This document shows positions 11,021 through 22,475 of a stretch of 64,000 nucleotides of DNA, one piece after another (position 1 is the first letter of the stretch; each line of letters begins with the position of its first letter). A model generated the notes under the pieces. That model saw only the letters and a list, made by a program, of their open reading frames with translations. It did no database searches and was not told the origin of the DNA. A program made the position numbers and the translations under genes. Source of the DNA: Agrypnia vestita (taxonomy: Eukaryota > Arthropoda > Insecta > Trichoptera > Phryganeidae); the NCBI GenBank assembly GCA_016648135.1, contig JADDOH010014936.1, positions 1 to 64,000 on the forward strand, given 5' to 3'.

Positions 11021-11560
11021 TGTTCCGTATTTGCCTATTCCTAGGCATTTGGTTTTCGCAATGCGAATATGACAGAATATGCGTGCAGCGCATACAAGCA
11101 AAAAAGCTGTGCATTATTAAAGATTCTGGGAAACAAATATTAATTAAATAATCCTTATCTTAAGAAAAAGGTGATTAAAAATTCTGTTTGCTGTCGAGAG
11201 TGTCAGAAATTTATCTTTGAGCAGCCAGAGACGTTGTGTCAATAACCTCGAAATAACCTTTTGCAAGAAGTGTCGGGCCGTCGCAACACTTTGTGTATAA
11301 AGCGCTTCAGTGTAATCACCAATATATCAAACATTGCAGTGAAATCGAAAGGAGAAGGAACAATTTCGTGGTGATGAGTTCGGAATTTCATCTGTGTTTC
11401 TTTCCTTATCACAAATACAGTCCAAACGTATTATTTCATCCCCTTCCACACACCCATGTCCTGTTATTCTTCCTTATTCCCGTAAATTATCCCCTCCTGA
11501 TTTCCGGCGATTCGCGTCGGGAACATGTAGGAATTAAAATAGGGTATGATGGCATGAGAA
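11021..11560 (+). repeat. Diverged repeat shared with 46.0-46.26 kb
   Basis: GTGTTCCGTATTTGCCTATTCCTAGGC (about 11022-11048) and, 440 bases on, a block ending GGCGATTCGCGTCGGGAAC recur in the same order and orientation at 46012-46260. Family unknown; no coding signal. Confidence 0.4.
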
Positions 11561-11669
11561 CGGAATAAAGATGTACAGGAATACAGAGCCCAATGCCATG
11601 CGACAATTTGTGAGAAGACCATAATACGTGATAAAAAGAGAGAATAAGATGAGTATTGCTTGCCCAACG

Positions 11670-12117
11670 TAAATTGGCGTGCGGCGAATTTGGAACTAAA
11701 ACCCGCCCCGCCCGTACCCGGCGGTAACCCCTCGCCAGGGCGAGGGAATGACAGGTCATTCAGTTCAATTTTGTATTTGCTCGGGAGCTGTGACATCTTG
11801 ATTACCAATATACACTGAATTATTATGTCCAAAACATCCTAAACAGTCCAGGATGGTGCAAGAACAATCGCTAATGAAGTATTAAAGTTTTGCGAAGCTG
11901 AAAAAGCAAATAATGGACCGATATTACCGTCTGACAGTTTGAAAGATAGAACGGCCGCCATTACGGCTTGGTTTCTTTAGTGGTGGCCGACGAAATTTCT
12001 GTTAAAGGCTACGATACCGGTCACCGGACATTCTGTACATTATGTATTGTGTAATAAATTTAGACCCTGGCAACTTCTGTTACGCGACAGGGACGCCCTC
12101 CCTCGCACGCCAATTTA
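11670..12117 (+). mobile_element. Tc1/mariner-type non-autonomous element, copy 1
   Basis: The ends 11670-11683 (TAAATTGGCGTGCG) and 12104-12117 (CGCACGCCAATTTA) are inverted; the TA at each edge could be the target duplication of a Tc1/mariner-superfamily element. The interior encodes a short peptide (about 11846-11980) with GARTIANEVLKFCEAEKANN and PSDSLKDRTAAITA, which resembles helix-turn-helix N-termini of some insect DDE transposases. The frame then stops, so no catalytic domain is present. A second copy is at 16253-16675. Confidence 0.55.
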
Positions 12118-12620
12118 TAGTGGTCGCATTTTAATACACGTATTGCTTTTAATAAAGGTAATTCAGTCAATAAATTACCTACTTAAATTATGAATCTGTT
12201 CACTGGGTCTCGCTCGGTTGAAAAACCCTCCGAGTCATCTGAGCGTGGAAGACACCGAATAAAAATATTGTTTGCGGCTAAATCAATCGTGATAGTAAAC
12301 AAGATGGATGGGGCCGAATACAAACCAAAGTATTACCAGAGGTTAAACAGGAAAAAATAATATTTGGAAAAGAAATAACAGGTCTGCGGCGGAAACGGGA
12401 CGGAGAAAACAAATATATTTGGACCCGCCCGCGACTCGATCAGCCGTGATGTTTATTCGATTACCTAGATATGTGGTCGCGTTTTATTAAATCCGAAATA
12501 AAACGGGAGAAGGGGAGATTGATGACGTTACGATGCTACAATCCCAAATGTATCGATTCGAACAATTCTTTCTTTTTATAAATAAAGTGAGTAAGCTTTG
12601 CGTAAATCACTATTTATAGC
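12118..12620. other. Non-repetitive, GC-richer stretch
   Basis: Nothing coding is recognised. The stretch has no match elsewhere in the window and mixed composition (for example CTGCGGCGGAAACGGGACGG near 12385), so it may be single-copy host DNA. Confidence 0.3.
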
Positions 12621-12899
12621 AGAGTGTTAGTCAAATTAGTATTAACCACTACCAGATTTTAGGTCTACCGGTTTCGAGAAGTACCCGTCTCTTTGTCAGG
12701 ACCAACACTACACTACTATGTTCACAACACTATACCCCACAACCAATAGTAATGTTAAACTTATACCAATATTTATCACATGAGTGTTAATCTTGTCAGA
12801 GACTAGCAGACTAGCATGGTCCTGACGAAGAGACGGGTACGTCTCGAAACCGGTAGACCTAAAATCTGATAGTGGTTTATAGTAATTTAACTAACACTC
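12621..12899. repeat. Ribozyme palindrome, 84-bp arms
   Basis: Arms 12621-12704 and 12817-12899 are inverted copies with few mismatches, sharing GATTTTAGGTCTACCGGTTT. The right arm holds an intact hammerhead-like core, the left an altered one (CTGACAA). Such opposed terminal sequences are typical of PLEs that have lost their coding part. Confidence 0.75.
12815..12862 (+). ncRNA. Hammerhead ribozyme-like motif, PLE type
   Basis: CTGACGA (12822-12828), one base, stem-loop GAGACG/GGTA/CGTCTC, GAA, palindromic ACCGGT and A. Helix I is GGTC before the core against GACC after the cleavage position. All three helices are supported. Confidence 0.7.
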
Positions 12900-12969
12900 A
12901 GTTATAATGTCTAACCATAAAGTTAGTGCTTTAAATATTGAAAATATTAATAATACAATATTTAAAGAT

Positions 12970-13200
12970 TTATCCTCATTCTTCGGAGCCAATGGTCCCT
13001 CTGTCGGGATACAACTTATACTAAATATATAAATTGAATCTTAACCCTTTTTTAAACATATAATGTAAAAGTATAGTGTTCATTTCATAGACGAATTAAA
13101 AAGATTCACAGACGTTAAGAACAAAGTTAGATAAGATATTTTTAAGTGAATTATTTTGAATTAATTAATGAATTAAGTAAGCAACAAACAATGTTAAGAC
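12970..13200 (-). mobile_element. Decayed PLE terminal fragment
   Basis: CGGAGCCAATGGTCCCTCTGTCGGGAT is a degraded minus-strand version of the GGACCATTGGCC ribozyme family. The AT-rich DNA following it resembles 17490-17600. Confidence 0.4.
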
Positions 13201-13529
13201 TGAATAATGGTAAGTGATTGAATGTGAAAAAAGAAAAAGTATATCAAGAAATTAGTTTAATAATGGGTGAAAAAAGATGAGGAGGTAGTAGTCAGGATAG
13301 AGAGGTAGAGGAATAGAAGATTAGATATAGTGAGCAAATGGTCAAAGTCGATTTAGTACATGTAATCTAAAGCATTCTTTTAAATTCAGTAAAAAAATAA
13401 GATACGGTTATTTGTACTTGTTGAAACATGTTGCGAATTCAATAAAAAGTGTTTTGTTTATAAATATAAATAAAGTTATTATTTTTAACACTGTCACGGT
13501 ACAAGGCTGCGGGAAGACAAATGACATCA

Positions 13530-13656
13530 CTAGTAATAAATTAACGATTTAAAAAAAAAATGTTTACTATAATAAAGTTACGGACGTTATATGTAGTTAC
13601 GGGGACAGATAGACACACGGATAGACACACAGACAACGAAATTATTATTATTTGGA
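13530..13656 (-). mobile_element. Helitron fragment, family of 17.2 kb
   Basis: On the minus strand it begins A|TCCAAATAATAATAATTTCG, followed by CTGTCTGT/CTATCTGT-like repeats and CGTAAC...ACGTCCGTAACTTT, matching the 17159-17403 Helitron in order. The other edge is CTAG|T at 13530-13533, but without the usual hairpin. Confidence 0.5.
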
Positions 13657-14234
13657 TTAAATGCACATTAAAAGCTGAGAAAAATACAATCTTTTGTTTG
13701 CGTGTTGCACAACGGCTGGAGGAGGAATCAAAGCAAACATCTCGTTTAGTGATGTTGAAAAAGGCGGGAAAACTAACGAGTCCGTTCGAAAGCGATTGCT
13801 CGAGCTAAAAGATTACTGGAAAAAAAATCTATTCTGCAGGACGAGAGGTCAAAAGGAAATGTCGGAGAGAAGTAAAAAGGAGGCACACAGACTTCAAAGC
13901 TTCCCAGAAAACATCTTTCTTTTCCAGTACTAGCATCAATTAATTTTTCTTAATTACAAAATATTTTACCACTGTCTTGGGTAAACGTACACGATAGAAC
14001 GCCGCAAATACACAACTCTAATTACTTCCACATTTGACTTATAATCTCCAATAATAAAAATTTCGAATGCCCGTTCGTAACTTACTATCCAATAGCTAAT
14101 CTCATTCCGTTTTCAAAATTATTATGATTTCAAATTTTTTTGTCAAATAAAAGCAAATTTTTAAAGAAAAATATTGTTCACCGTGTAATAATGTCTGCCA
14201 CAAACGCTTCCAGATAGCCAAAATTATAATGCTT
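13657..14234. other. Intergenic, nothing recognised
   Basis: A 79-codon frame at 13694-13933 has no family resemblance. No other signal. Confidence 0.35.
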
Positions 14235-14336
14235 CTATCGTAGAAGAAGTGAACACTCCATAAAAAAGTGCATATAATTTACGCCCTCGGAAGCAGTAGT
14301 CCGCCCTCTACCTCCGCGGGTAAAGGTCGTCTCAAT
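14235..14336 (+). pseudogene. PLE ORF 3' end fragment
   Basis: AGAAGAAGTGAACACTCCATA...TTTACGCCCTCGGAAGCAG encodes VEE-NTP-KSAYNLRPRKQ with a stop in the middle, the same C-terminus as the PLE at 40516-40932. The following ACCTCCGCGGGTAAAGGTCGTC matches the terminal region of the 28.5 kb palindrome, then identity ends. Confidence 0.65.
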
Positions 14337-14339
14337 ATT

Positions 14340-14620
14340 TCGCTCGTTTGTCCAGGACTGGCTATACAGGCTTACCGCTTCGTTGTTAATGTCGCACCGG
14401 TAGAAACGTCAAACTAAATATAACGCGCCGCGGCACTGGCTTTGCTTTTTATAAGAAATGCGTTGGTCTTTCGGACTTCCGGGAATAATCTGTACATTTT
14501 TAATATTTGCGAGAACGTCGCTTCCACGATTTTCCAGACTGTTGTTGACAATTTCAGAGTCTCCAGAATTACGTAGATCATCCCTATGTTGGAGGGCTTT
14601 CCAGAAGGACTTCGAAGATG
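14340..14620 (+). repeat. Diverged repeat shared with 35.2-35.44 kb
   Basis: GTCGCACCGGTAGAAACGTCAAA (14391-14413) and a downstream AATTTCAGAGT block match 35230-35252 and 35382 in order. Possibly LTR sequence; family not identified. Confidence 0.35.
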
Positions 14621-16250
14621 CACACAATACTGAAATTAATGTCAGAGGGTGTATACGAGCTGGGGTTAGGAATTGGGACTCTGATCGGGCGAACCTTCCG
14701 CTGTTCATGTTAAATTCTTCACTGTTATTTTACTTGAATTCCTTCACGTGTTCCCGGAGCTTATCTCCGGTGGTGTTTATGCTCCACACATAACCGAAAA
14801 CACCCTTTCATTCCACGCACTCACCCATCAATAAAATTTCGTAAACTTCTTCCTTCGGATGACGATCAGGGTTAACTCGACGATCAATAGTTTCCGAAAA
14901 TAACTCCGATTAATTAATTCCGGATAAACTTATCGAATGCCCCGAAACGAGCCGAGAAAATCAGTCGTTCCGTTTCCGAAGGCGTGATTTGAAAATAGAA
15001 CAGTTAGGGGTTGAGATGGCCCGAGGGCTGAAATTTCCAACGACCAGCAAAGTGTTTCAACCCTTCAACCGCCGCCGCAGAAGCGGGGTGATTGGCGGCT
15101 AATCGGAGGGGTAGTTTATATTTGGAACAGATCGACTGCAATATGACTAAAAAGCGTTTTGAGGCTTTTTCTTTTCATCCCTGATGATATTATTTTATCG
15201 GGGATGATTTGCGTCACGCAAAGGGTGTGATTTTCATCGATTGTAGAATAAATTTATATTACTTTTCTGTTTTTATAGATACATATTTCGTACACGTCGT
15301 ATTTATATGATACAAAAATAAATATATTTATACGCTATCGTAACTATACTTCATAATGAAAGGATATAAAAGAAAAGGAAAAAATATCCCTCTAAGGTGT
15401 TTCTGAGATAAATACAAAAACCTGTCACCACTCAAGGAAATTATTCTGGAAATGAGACTTAAATCTTATCTTTTTACATATGAGTGTAAATGAATATTTT
15501 ACATTTAAATAGGAAAATTGCTGTGTTTGCTATCGAAAAGTAAACATTGCTGCTTTTGCTATTTACACAATTGGATATTGCTACTTTTGATTTTATTAGA
15601 GATTTGGAACATGATTTTTGAAGGGATAGAGCTACACTTTCTGTAAAAAATCGAATTCACTACCTTTTAAATTAGTAATCCTCGGAGACTGGACATTTTT
15701 CATATATTTGGATATTGCTAATTTTGCTTTTATACCCCTTAATTAATGTTATGCTTATATAACCTAATATCCTGTTAATAGCACTGGCTGCTCGCAGCAG
15801 GAGTTTCAGGTACTATTCCTGGGTAACGTCCGTTGGAGCGAATGAAAGAGACGGGAGACAGAAAAAGGGAATTGGCTTAAAACGGACACGCCATGCAGGC
15901 GCGGTCACTGGAAAACCAGCAAGAGAGCATGCACTAGTAGAAGTACCTTTAAACCGCTTACATATTGTAATTGACGCGATTCTATACTAATAGTTACGAG
16001 ACAATAAAAAACTAGAAGAAACAAGGAAATTTGAATACCTGATTTCCATCAATACATTTATACATCAATTACCTTTGTTACATCAATTCAAGTTTCTCCC
16101 TTGATTAGAAGGGCATGTAACAGATGAGATTTGTATTGAGAGATATAAGGAAGGTGTGTGTTCGTGTATATGAAAAGATCATTTTCATCTGTTAGAAACA
16201 CGATCTCCAGGTACAGGATAGCTGAAGGCATTTTGAAATTTTGAAGAAAT
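14621..16250. other. Mostly non-repetitive stretch
   Basis: No gene recognised. The part 14860-15130 is mixed in composition (GCCGCCGCAGAAGCGGGGTG) and unmatched in the window, so it is a candidate for single-copy or conserved non-coding host DNA. The remainder is AT-rich. Confidence 0.3.
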
Positions 16251-16252
16251 TT

Positions 16253-16675
16253 TGAACTAAAACCCGCCCCGCCCGCACCCGGCGGTAACCCCTCGCCCTG
16301 TCATTCAGTTCATTCTCGTCTTTGAGCGCGAGCTGTCATCTTAATTACCAATATACACTGAATTATTGTGTCCAAAACATCCTAAACAGTCCGGGATGGT
16401 GCAAGAACAATTGCCAATGAAGTATTAAAGTTTTGCGAAGGTGAAAAAGCGAATAATGGACCGATATTACCGTCTGACAGTTTGACAGATAGAACGGCCG
16501 CCATTACTGCATGGTTCCTTTAGTGCTGCCCGACCAAATTTCTGTATTTATTACGACTCCGGTCACCGGACATTCTGTACATTATGTATTGTGAAATAAA
16601 TTTACACCGTGACAACTTCTGTTACGCGACAGTGACGCCCTCCCTCGCACGCCAAGTTATAGTGGTACGTCTATA
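16253..16675 (+). mobile_element. Tc1/mariner-type non-autonomous element, copy 2
   Basis: Aligned with 11692-12125 over its length with few differences, including the block encoding GARTIANEVLKFCEGEKANN. Near 16290 about 16 bases are missing relative to copy 1, and the left inverted repeat is lost while the right end (CGCACGCCAAGTTA) remains. Confidence 0.6.
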
Positions 16676-16689
16676 ATGCATTGAAATGA

Positions 16690-16985
16690 GTTATAATATA
16701 TGTGAAAAGAGGATAGTGGAGAGATGCAGTTGACCAGAAATACTCATGATTTATTGAAGAGCAAGTTTACAATTGAATAGGTTCGCGGAGTACTAAGAGT
16801 ACTAAAGTTAAAGGGTGTGCAAGAGAGAGTGGGGCTTATTATTCTCGGCGGTCGTATCGGGCATCTGATTGGTCGCTTGACATGGACATCGAGCTCCTGA
16901 TTGGTGCTTTGGTCGATGCGAGCGGCGTGAAACCACAGCTGGCCTCGACCCACCACAGGCGCAACACACGCACAACACTACATGG
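16690..16985 (-). mobile_element. Possible LTR or promoter-like sequence
   Basis: Read on the minus strand, TGTTGCGCCTGTGGTGGGTC is followed by three CCAATCAG motifs and, 200 bases later, CTTCAATAAATCATGAG, a polyadenylation-like signal. This resembles a retroviral-type LTR, but only one copy is visible. Confidence 0.35.
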
Positions 16986-17158
16986 TTAGTTTAAGCTTTT
17001 ATATTTTAATAGTGTACTACTCACAGTTAATAGTCCAAGGGTAGGGTTGTCTGATCCTTAGTATTCAAACCTGAAAAAATAAAAAAAATAAATATTAATA
17101 CATTTCCAAACGTATTCTTCTTCAATAATACCACAATTACTTTGTGGGAACACAGTTA

Positions 17159-17403
17159 TCCCAATTATTATATACAATAATTTCGCTGTCCGTCTGTCCG
17201 TCCGTCCATCCGTCTGCGTTACTTCGTGTAACGTCCGTAACTTTTATATAGTAATTTCTTTTTCGATTTTTTTTTTCAAATTACGAAATTTTTTCCATTT
17301 TTTTTCCAATTTTTTTTAAATAACGAAATTTTTTTACAAATAAAATAAATTCCTTAGGAACCGACATTTAAGAGTACCGTCATTTTTGACGGGTTGCAGC
17401 TAG
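17159..17403 (+). mobile_element. Helitron, non-autonomous, 245 bp
   Basis: Starts A|TCCCAATTATTATATACAAT, carries CTGTCCGT repeats at 17190-17210, and ends with the hairpin CCGTCA/TTTT/TGACGG followed by GTTGCAGCTAG|T. The 5' TC, 3' hairpin near the end, CTAG terminus and A/T insertion site without duplication are the Helitron hallmarks. No Rep/helicase is encoded, so it is non-autonomous. Confidence 0.85.
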
Positions 17404-17449
17404 TTGTTAATTAAAAGAAAACACTTTGTATAATACATCTATTTATTGA

Positions 17450-17790
17450 AATATCAACATGTTTCGGGGCCAATGGTCCCTTCATCAAGATACACCATAC
17501 ACTAAATATTAAATTTATAAATACAGGCATTAACAAAAACCAAAAATAAATATATGAAAGACGAATAAAAAATTAAGAACTATCGTGAAAACAAATTTAA
17601 CAGGTAACTATTTGCAAAGAGGATTTGGTTATTTATAGTGTCTAATTTGCTATTAACGCTTTTTCAAATTTCTAAAATTACTCATTTATTCATGTATGTG
17701 AAATTTCTAATCCCTTATTTAAATCAAAATAATGGTTTGTTTCCAAAATATGATTCGAAAATTCAGAATAGTTTATAAAGTTTTTTAATG
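17450..17790 (-). mobile_element. PLE terminal fragment with decayed ribozyme motif
   Basis: The minus strand has TTGATGA (core C replaced by T), GGGACC/ATT/GGCCCC and GAAACATGTTG at 17455-17492. Downstream AT-rich sequence up to about 17780 resembles 42380-42960. Confidence 0.5.
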
Positions 17791-19690
17791 TCTCTTAAGC
17801 ACGCTAGAAGGTTGAACACCACGAGATGTAAAGCTGGAGACAATTGTTGAGAATGACCTGTATATTCAGACCAATAATTGATTCAATTGAAACAGAAAAT
17901 CAATGATTTTGGCTGATGAAAGTTTGGGAAACGTGCTTTATTTCGGTCGCATTTTCCGGAGTGAAGACCTGGACAGAGAGGCTTCTCATAGTGAGATGGC
18001 TAAATATTTTAAATAATATATAACGAGGTAAAATTTTTAAGTTTGCATGGTAATCTCCGAAACAACCCATACGATTTCAAAATTCTTTCACCAATATTTA
18101 GAATAAACTTTCAGGGTATATACTACTCGAGTTTCGAGAGAATCAGTAGCTCTTATCGACATGTGAAAATATAAACTTTATATCTTTATCTGATGAATGA
18201 AGTGACTTAACACAAATAAACAATTAAGATATTTTTTAAATAACACCATTTCGCGATATATTACTTGTACATGAACACTTTATTATCGATGGGAGCACTT
18301 TATTTATCGCTCGTAGAAGTCACGCTTATCTATTTTGCCACTATCGGTAAGTACTCGCTCGATTATTTCAGTGGTATCTATCGCTCATGAACTCACGACC
18401 GGGGAGATCTGGCCGTCGCCCGCGGCTCACTTCGCACCGAACGAGCTGTCCAAAACAAAAACTCAGAAGATTATTTTTCCTTATAGTATTTAGGGCTATA
18501 CAGGCATTTGTAGACAGTTCCCTAGTACTGTAGGTTGTTCTAGAACATAATAGAGGCTTCCATGTTATTGTCGTCGTAGACATATAGGGATTCTCTTTTA
18601 CTACAATATGTTCACCTATTTATATCTTCACCTGTCGATGAGAAATGCTGATTCACTCCAAACTCAAGATGCGCTATTATTACTTGAATTTATGCTCAAG
18701 TAGAGTCATAACAGTGTTCATTTTACAAAATTATCTTAATGAAAGATAATTTTAATATCGCTGAAGAATTTGTAAGGCTTTACTCACCATACTGTTTACG
18801 ACGCTCGTTGGAATAATTGAATGACGAATACCAAGAAAGGTAGACTACATAACACTAAAATATTCTTGGCGAGTTTCAATGAAAAGGAGGTAAAGTCGGA
18901 TAATCTAAGTCGTTACTCCTTAATTATCAGCACTAGCTAAATACCTTCCGTGGAGTATTTTTATTGCAGGAAATTCCTGAAGTGCGAAGTTTACTAAGGG
19001 TTCATAAATTTTCCTGAAACTCTAGGGAAATGAATTCAAGCCGGGCGGACCGTTCAGAACTCGAATGAAATGAAATCATTTACGACGATCAATCTTCAAC
19101 TCGGGACTTATTCAATTAAGGCGATAATATGAAGTTTTTAAAATTAAATATCTGGAAAACATCAAAGATTCAAATAATTTCGTGACAGAAATATTCCCAT
19201 AGGTGAAATATGTTCATCTACTTGAATAAATGATTTTTGAATAGAGCGTGGATGATATAACGGATGAATGAGAACTGGGATCCATCCCAAGAAGTGAAAA
19301 CTATTTACAACTAGAAATCCTGACAATTTCTCACTTAGGCTAGGCCTGTTCTAGAGAAAGTGCCTCACATTTTAATGTATTTTCTGCGTTTTAAGGTAAG
19401 ATACTATAAACAGTGTAAAAAGAAGAGCGAAAGCAATAAACATCATAAAATAAAGCAATATAAAAAACGTTTGTAATATCAGCAATATAAAATAAATAGA
19501 GCAAAGAAAAGAGTATATATTTTTTTAAATAATATAAGCAGAACAAAACAAACAGTACCAACAATATAAGACAATTTAACTAAATTAGAAGGTAGATAGA
19601 TAGATATTCATAAAATAAAGAGTAAAATAAACAAATGATGTATATGAAATAAACGACATAAAAATTATAAAACGATTAAAATAAATTATA
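17791..19690. other. Intergenic, nothing recognised
   Basis: No frame with family resemblance on either strand. Local GC-richer patch at 18390-18450. No repeat partner elsewhere in the window was noticed. Confidence 0.35.
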
Positions 19691-19694
19691 AAAA

Positions 19695-20190
19695 AATGGT
19701 TTGACATTTTTTATAAAATAAATAAATAAATATAGCTTTATTCCAGAATGTGGGGAGGTTCGTGCAATCCCACACATTCCATATAAAAGAAAATACACAC
19801 ATTAAAAATATTATATAAAACAAAAGAGAAATGGTAAAATCATATAAAATAGAAGAGAAGTATTAAAAGTAATCAAAAGAAATATATGGTAAAATATCGG
19901 CTTTAGCGAGCGATGGCAAGTCAATTATGCGGGGCCAGTATCTTTCTCCAGTGTGCATCGATGCTGGATGCTGGAGTAAGACGGGCTTCCAGGATAAGGA
20001 TATTTCCGGAGCTGTATATCCTTTCCCTCATCCCTGCCACCCTGGATCTTATGAGGGCTGCAAAGTTGGGAACACGTCCCTCAGTGAAAATACCGGAAGC
20101 GATGCAATATCTGGGAAGGCCAAACATCATACGAAAGGCGTTGTTATATTGTATGCGAAGTCTTTCTATGCTGCTCTTTTTATAATTTGT
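19695..20190 (-). mobile_element. LINE 3' end (LPRYC family)
   Basis: The minus strand from 20190 encodes IQYNNAFRMMFGLPRYCIAS and GIFTEGRVPNFAALIRSR, ending at a stop near 19921. The motif YNNAFR-L-GLPRYCSASGMF is a recurrent C-terminal block of one insect LINE group. A 200-bp 3' UTR follows with AATAAAGC and a TATTTATTTATTTATTTTAT-rich tail ending near 19695. 5'-truncated; no stop within the 70-codon fragment. Confidence 0.75.
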
Positions 20191-20590
20191 CCAGAGTTAA
20201 AAGAACATAAAAGCATTAATTAATATATGATAAAAACAAAAAAGATGCAATTTTGGTTTCTCTCTCTTTTTCTCAGGTTTCGATATCGTACGAATAAATG
20301 GTGAAAATGCACTGATCAAAGAATCTTTTATTAAGACAGCTTCGTGCCGCTTTTAAAGGCCATATTAAATCTGCCATATGCATTTAAATATTACTTTCTT
20401 CCTCTTGATACTTCCTCTCGAAGATATAGGAAATATTCTCATCGAGTTAGACCGAGAAGAATAGAGTGTCGGGAGTGTAATATGATCAGTACTAGATACA
20501 TTTTGCTGGGAACTATTTCATTTGAAGTGAGGATGCGGCATAACCAGTATCCAATTATTGTGAGAAGTAAAATGCAAAATTATATTCAGT

Positions 20591-20915
20591 ATATTCAAGA
20601 ACATATTCATATTTGTAAAGTTGTAATTTTCTCAGAACAAAGTTCTGTGATCAATCAATTAATAAAAATAAGAACTACATATAAGGTCGATATATTTACG
20701 GAAACATAGAGGGTTGCTATAGCTTAGTGGTCAGAGAACCCGCCCCGGAAAGGAGGTGACCTGGGTTCGAATCCCGGTAGTAACCTAATATTTTTTCGTG
20801 AATTAGATTTTTTTGTATATCTTTCTAATTGATTAATTAATTTGATTTAAAAATTTCACAGAACTTTGTTCTGAAAAAATTGCAACTTCACAAATATGAA
20901 TATGTTCTTGAATAT
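20591..20915 (+). mobile_element. tRNA-like core flanked by 60-bp inverted arms, copy 1
   Basis: Arms 20591-20650 and 20856-20915 are inverted with about four mismatches (TTCAAGAACATATTCATATT / AATATGAATATGTTCTTGAA; TCAGAACAAAGTTCTGTGA). Between them lies a 74-nt tRNA-like sequence in conserved flanks. Copies with the same core and inner flanks are at 21052-21250 and 62395-62680. It has neither SINE-type tail nor coding capacity. The combination of tRNA-like promoter and terminal inverted repeats is unusual. Confidence 0.75.
20712..20785 (+). tRNA. tRNA-like sequence (probably pseudo-tRNA)
   Basis: Acceptor GGTTGCT pairs with AGTAACC, the A box is TAGCTTAGTGG and the B box GGGTTCGAATCCC within a 5-bp T stem. 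Length 74. The anticodon arm does not fold properly (CCGCC / GGAGG with a CCGGAAA loop lacking U33), so I doubt it decodes. It is more likely a pol III promoter unit of a mobile element. Confidence 0.55.
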
Positions 20916-21051
20916 ATATAATATCTGTTGTATAAATGTATGTCCAAATAAAATGACTTATTCAATTGATTCTGGCATCCATCTAGCGGTGGCATTGCAT
21001 AGTAATTTCAACTACCGTATCAAAAAAAGTGGATTGCTCTATGGACAAAAA

Positions 21052-21250
21052 TAAAAATTAATCAATTAATAAAAATAAGAACTACATATACGGTCGATAT
21101 ATTCACGGAAACATAGAGGGTTGCTATAGCTTAGTGGTCAGAGCAACGGCCCCGGAAAGGAGGTGACCTGGGTTCAAATCCCAGTAGTAACCTAATATTT
21201 TTTGGTGAATTAGATTTTTCTGTATATCTTCTAAATTGATTAATTAATTT
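21052..21250 (+). mobile_element. tRNA-like element, copy 2 (arms lost)
   Basis: The core 21119-21192 differs from copy 1 at a handful of positions (GAGCAACGG for GAGAACCCG; TTCAAATCCCAG). Inner flanks TAAGAACTACATAT-CGGTCGATATATT and CCTAATATTTTTT-GTGAATTAGATTTT match copy 1; the long arms do not. It lies 400 bp from copy 1 in the same orientation. Confidence 0.7.
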
Positions 21251-21340
21251 AACTTATATTCAGTATTTTAGTTAGAACATTCATCGACCTCTCTAAGATT
21301 GTATTATATAAATAAATGAGTACGGAACTATTCAAAGTAT

Positions 21341-21488
21341 ATCTTCTGGTTTGTGTCTTCTGGGGTATTATGCCGTGTTATTGCCCCATTGCAGGGTACA
21401 TCATCAGCGCTGCAATGGGATCCGAAACGTCAGGCAAAAAGGTCGGAATAACACGGCATAATACCCCAAAAGACACAAACCAGAAGAT
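21341..21488. repeat. PLE-like palindrome, 41-bp arms
   Basis: Arms 21341-21381 and 21448-21488 are inverted with one mismatch (GGGGTATTATGCCGTGTTAT). The centre has GCAATGGGATCCGAAACGTC, the 3' half of the ribozyme seen at 7360-7394, but lacks an intact CTGATGA. Confidence 0.7.
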
Positions 21489-21579
21489 TCTGAGTGGCCG
21501 TGAAAACCTAAGAACATTTTTATTCAAAGTGAAAAAATGTTCGTGAATGTATTTATTTCAAGAAGCATGTTCTTAGTAT

Positions 21580-22050
21580 TGTCACGAAAGTTTAGAAACA
21601 ATGGTAACGACACATTATAAAGGTCTCCTGAATAGTCCACCGGACTATACTGTCTAGAGTCAACCGGACTATTCTTGAAATCATTAGAAATATGGAGAAA
21701 CAGGTGAAACATTCGCGAAACTAATATTTATGTATAAAAGTAACGATAAACGCGAGAAGTAGTAAGTTATTTCTGACAGCGAGCTAATATAACAGAAAGG
21801 CTAGTTATTTATTGTGATATTTCGGCGATCCCATAAAAACCAGCGGCGAGAGCGACCGGCAACAATAAATTATGAGTGAGTACTTACGTGCGAAATTGAA
21901 CGGAATAACCTGGCGATAGAAAACAAATGCAGCAAAGATTCTAGTGACGTGTAGTATTCTAGAAACAATAAGTGTGAATTTATCTGCTCTGATTAAATTA
22001 GTATTCAGTAAATTATTAGAATTGCCTCTCAAAGTCACGAATCCGTAACA
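21580..22050 (+). mobile_element. Solo LTR, Gypsy-like, with GTAT duplication
   Basis: TGTCACGAAAG...ATCCGTAACA, 471 bp, starting TG and ending CA, directly flanked by GTAT on both sides (21576-21579 and 22051-22054). A TATA-like TGTATAAAAGTAACG lies near 21733. Internal similarity to 23899-24409 (AACTAA-AT-TTTTGTATAAAAG) places it in the same LTR group. No internal retroelement coding is adjacent, so it is a recombined solo LTR. Confidence 0.75.
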
Positions 22051-22475
22051 GTATTATTCAGATGATAGCACACGAAAAATTCACCATCCACGTTGGTTTG
22101 AAAACTCATCTACTGAAATGAATACCCGATTTCCTTTTTAAACGCAGTGTAGAAATATTAAAAATATATTTTCACTCTGAATTTTTTTAAATATACAGAC
22201 ATCATTATTTTTCTTGAAGGAAAAGTTCGACATAAAGGCTTACGTAAAATGTAAAAATAGTCGACTAACAATGGGCTCCTTGAATATAATAATTCCACTG
22301 AATATAAAAATAGCCACCTAACAATAATTTATTTATACCTGTATTGAAACCAAATAACCTTGACCATACCGTGATGATAAATGCTGGTACGCTGCTTTAC
22401 CTGCAATGAAGAACTGTATAAAAATTAATTATTAAGAATTTTAAATTGGAATTAAACGCCTGTACTAGCTTAAAT

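Noticed and set aside
11464..11832. Overlapping minus-strand frames of 122 and 90 codons
   Set aside because: They run from one repeat into another and encode nothing recognisable; the DNA is explained by the repeat at 11021-11560 and the element at 11670-12117.
14409..14793. Overlapping frames on both strands around 14.4-14.8 kb
   Set aside because: No family resemblance, and the region partly aligns with non-coding repeat at 35.2 kb.
18860..18990. Possible minus-strand Helitron end at CACTAGCTAAATACC
   Set aside because: There is CTAG|T but no preceding hairpin and no 5' end, so it is likely chance.
20712..20785. Functional tRNA gene
   Set aside because: The anticodon stem has two mismatched pairs and U33 is missing; three dispersed copies with shared flanks point to a mobile element.
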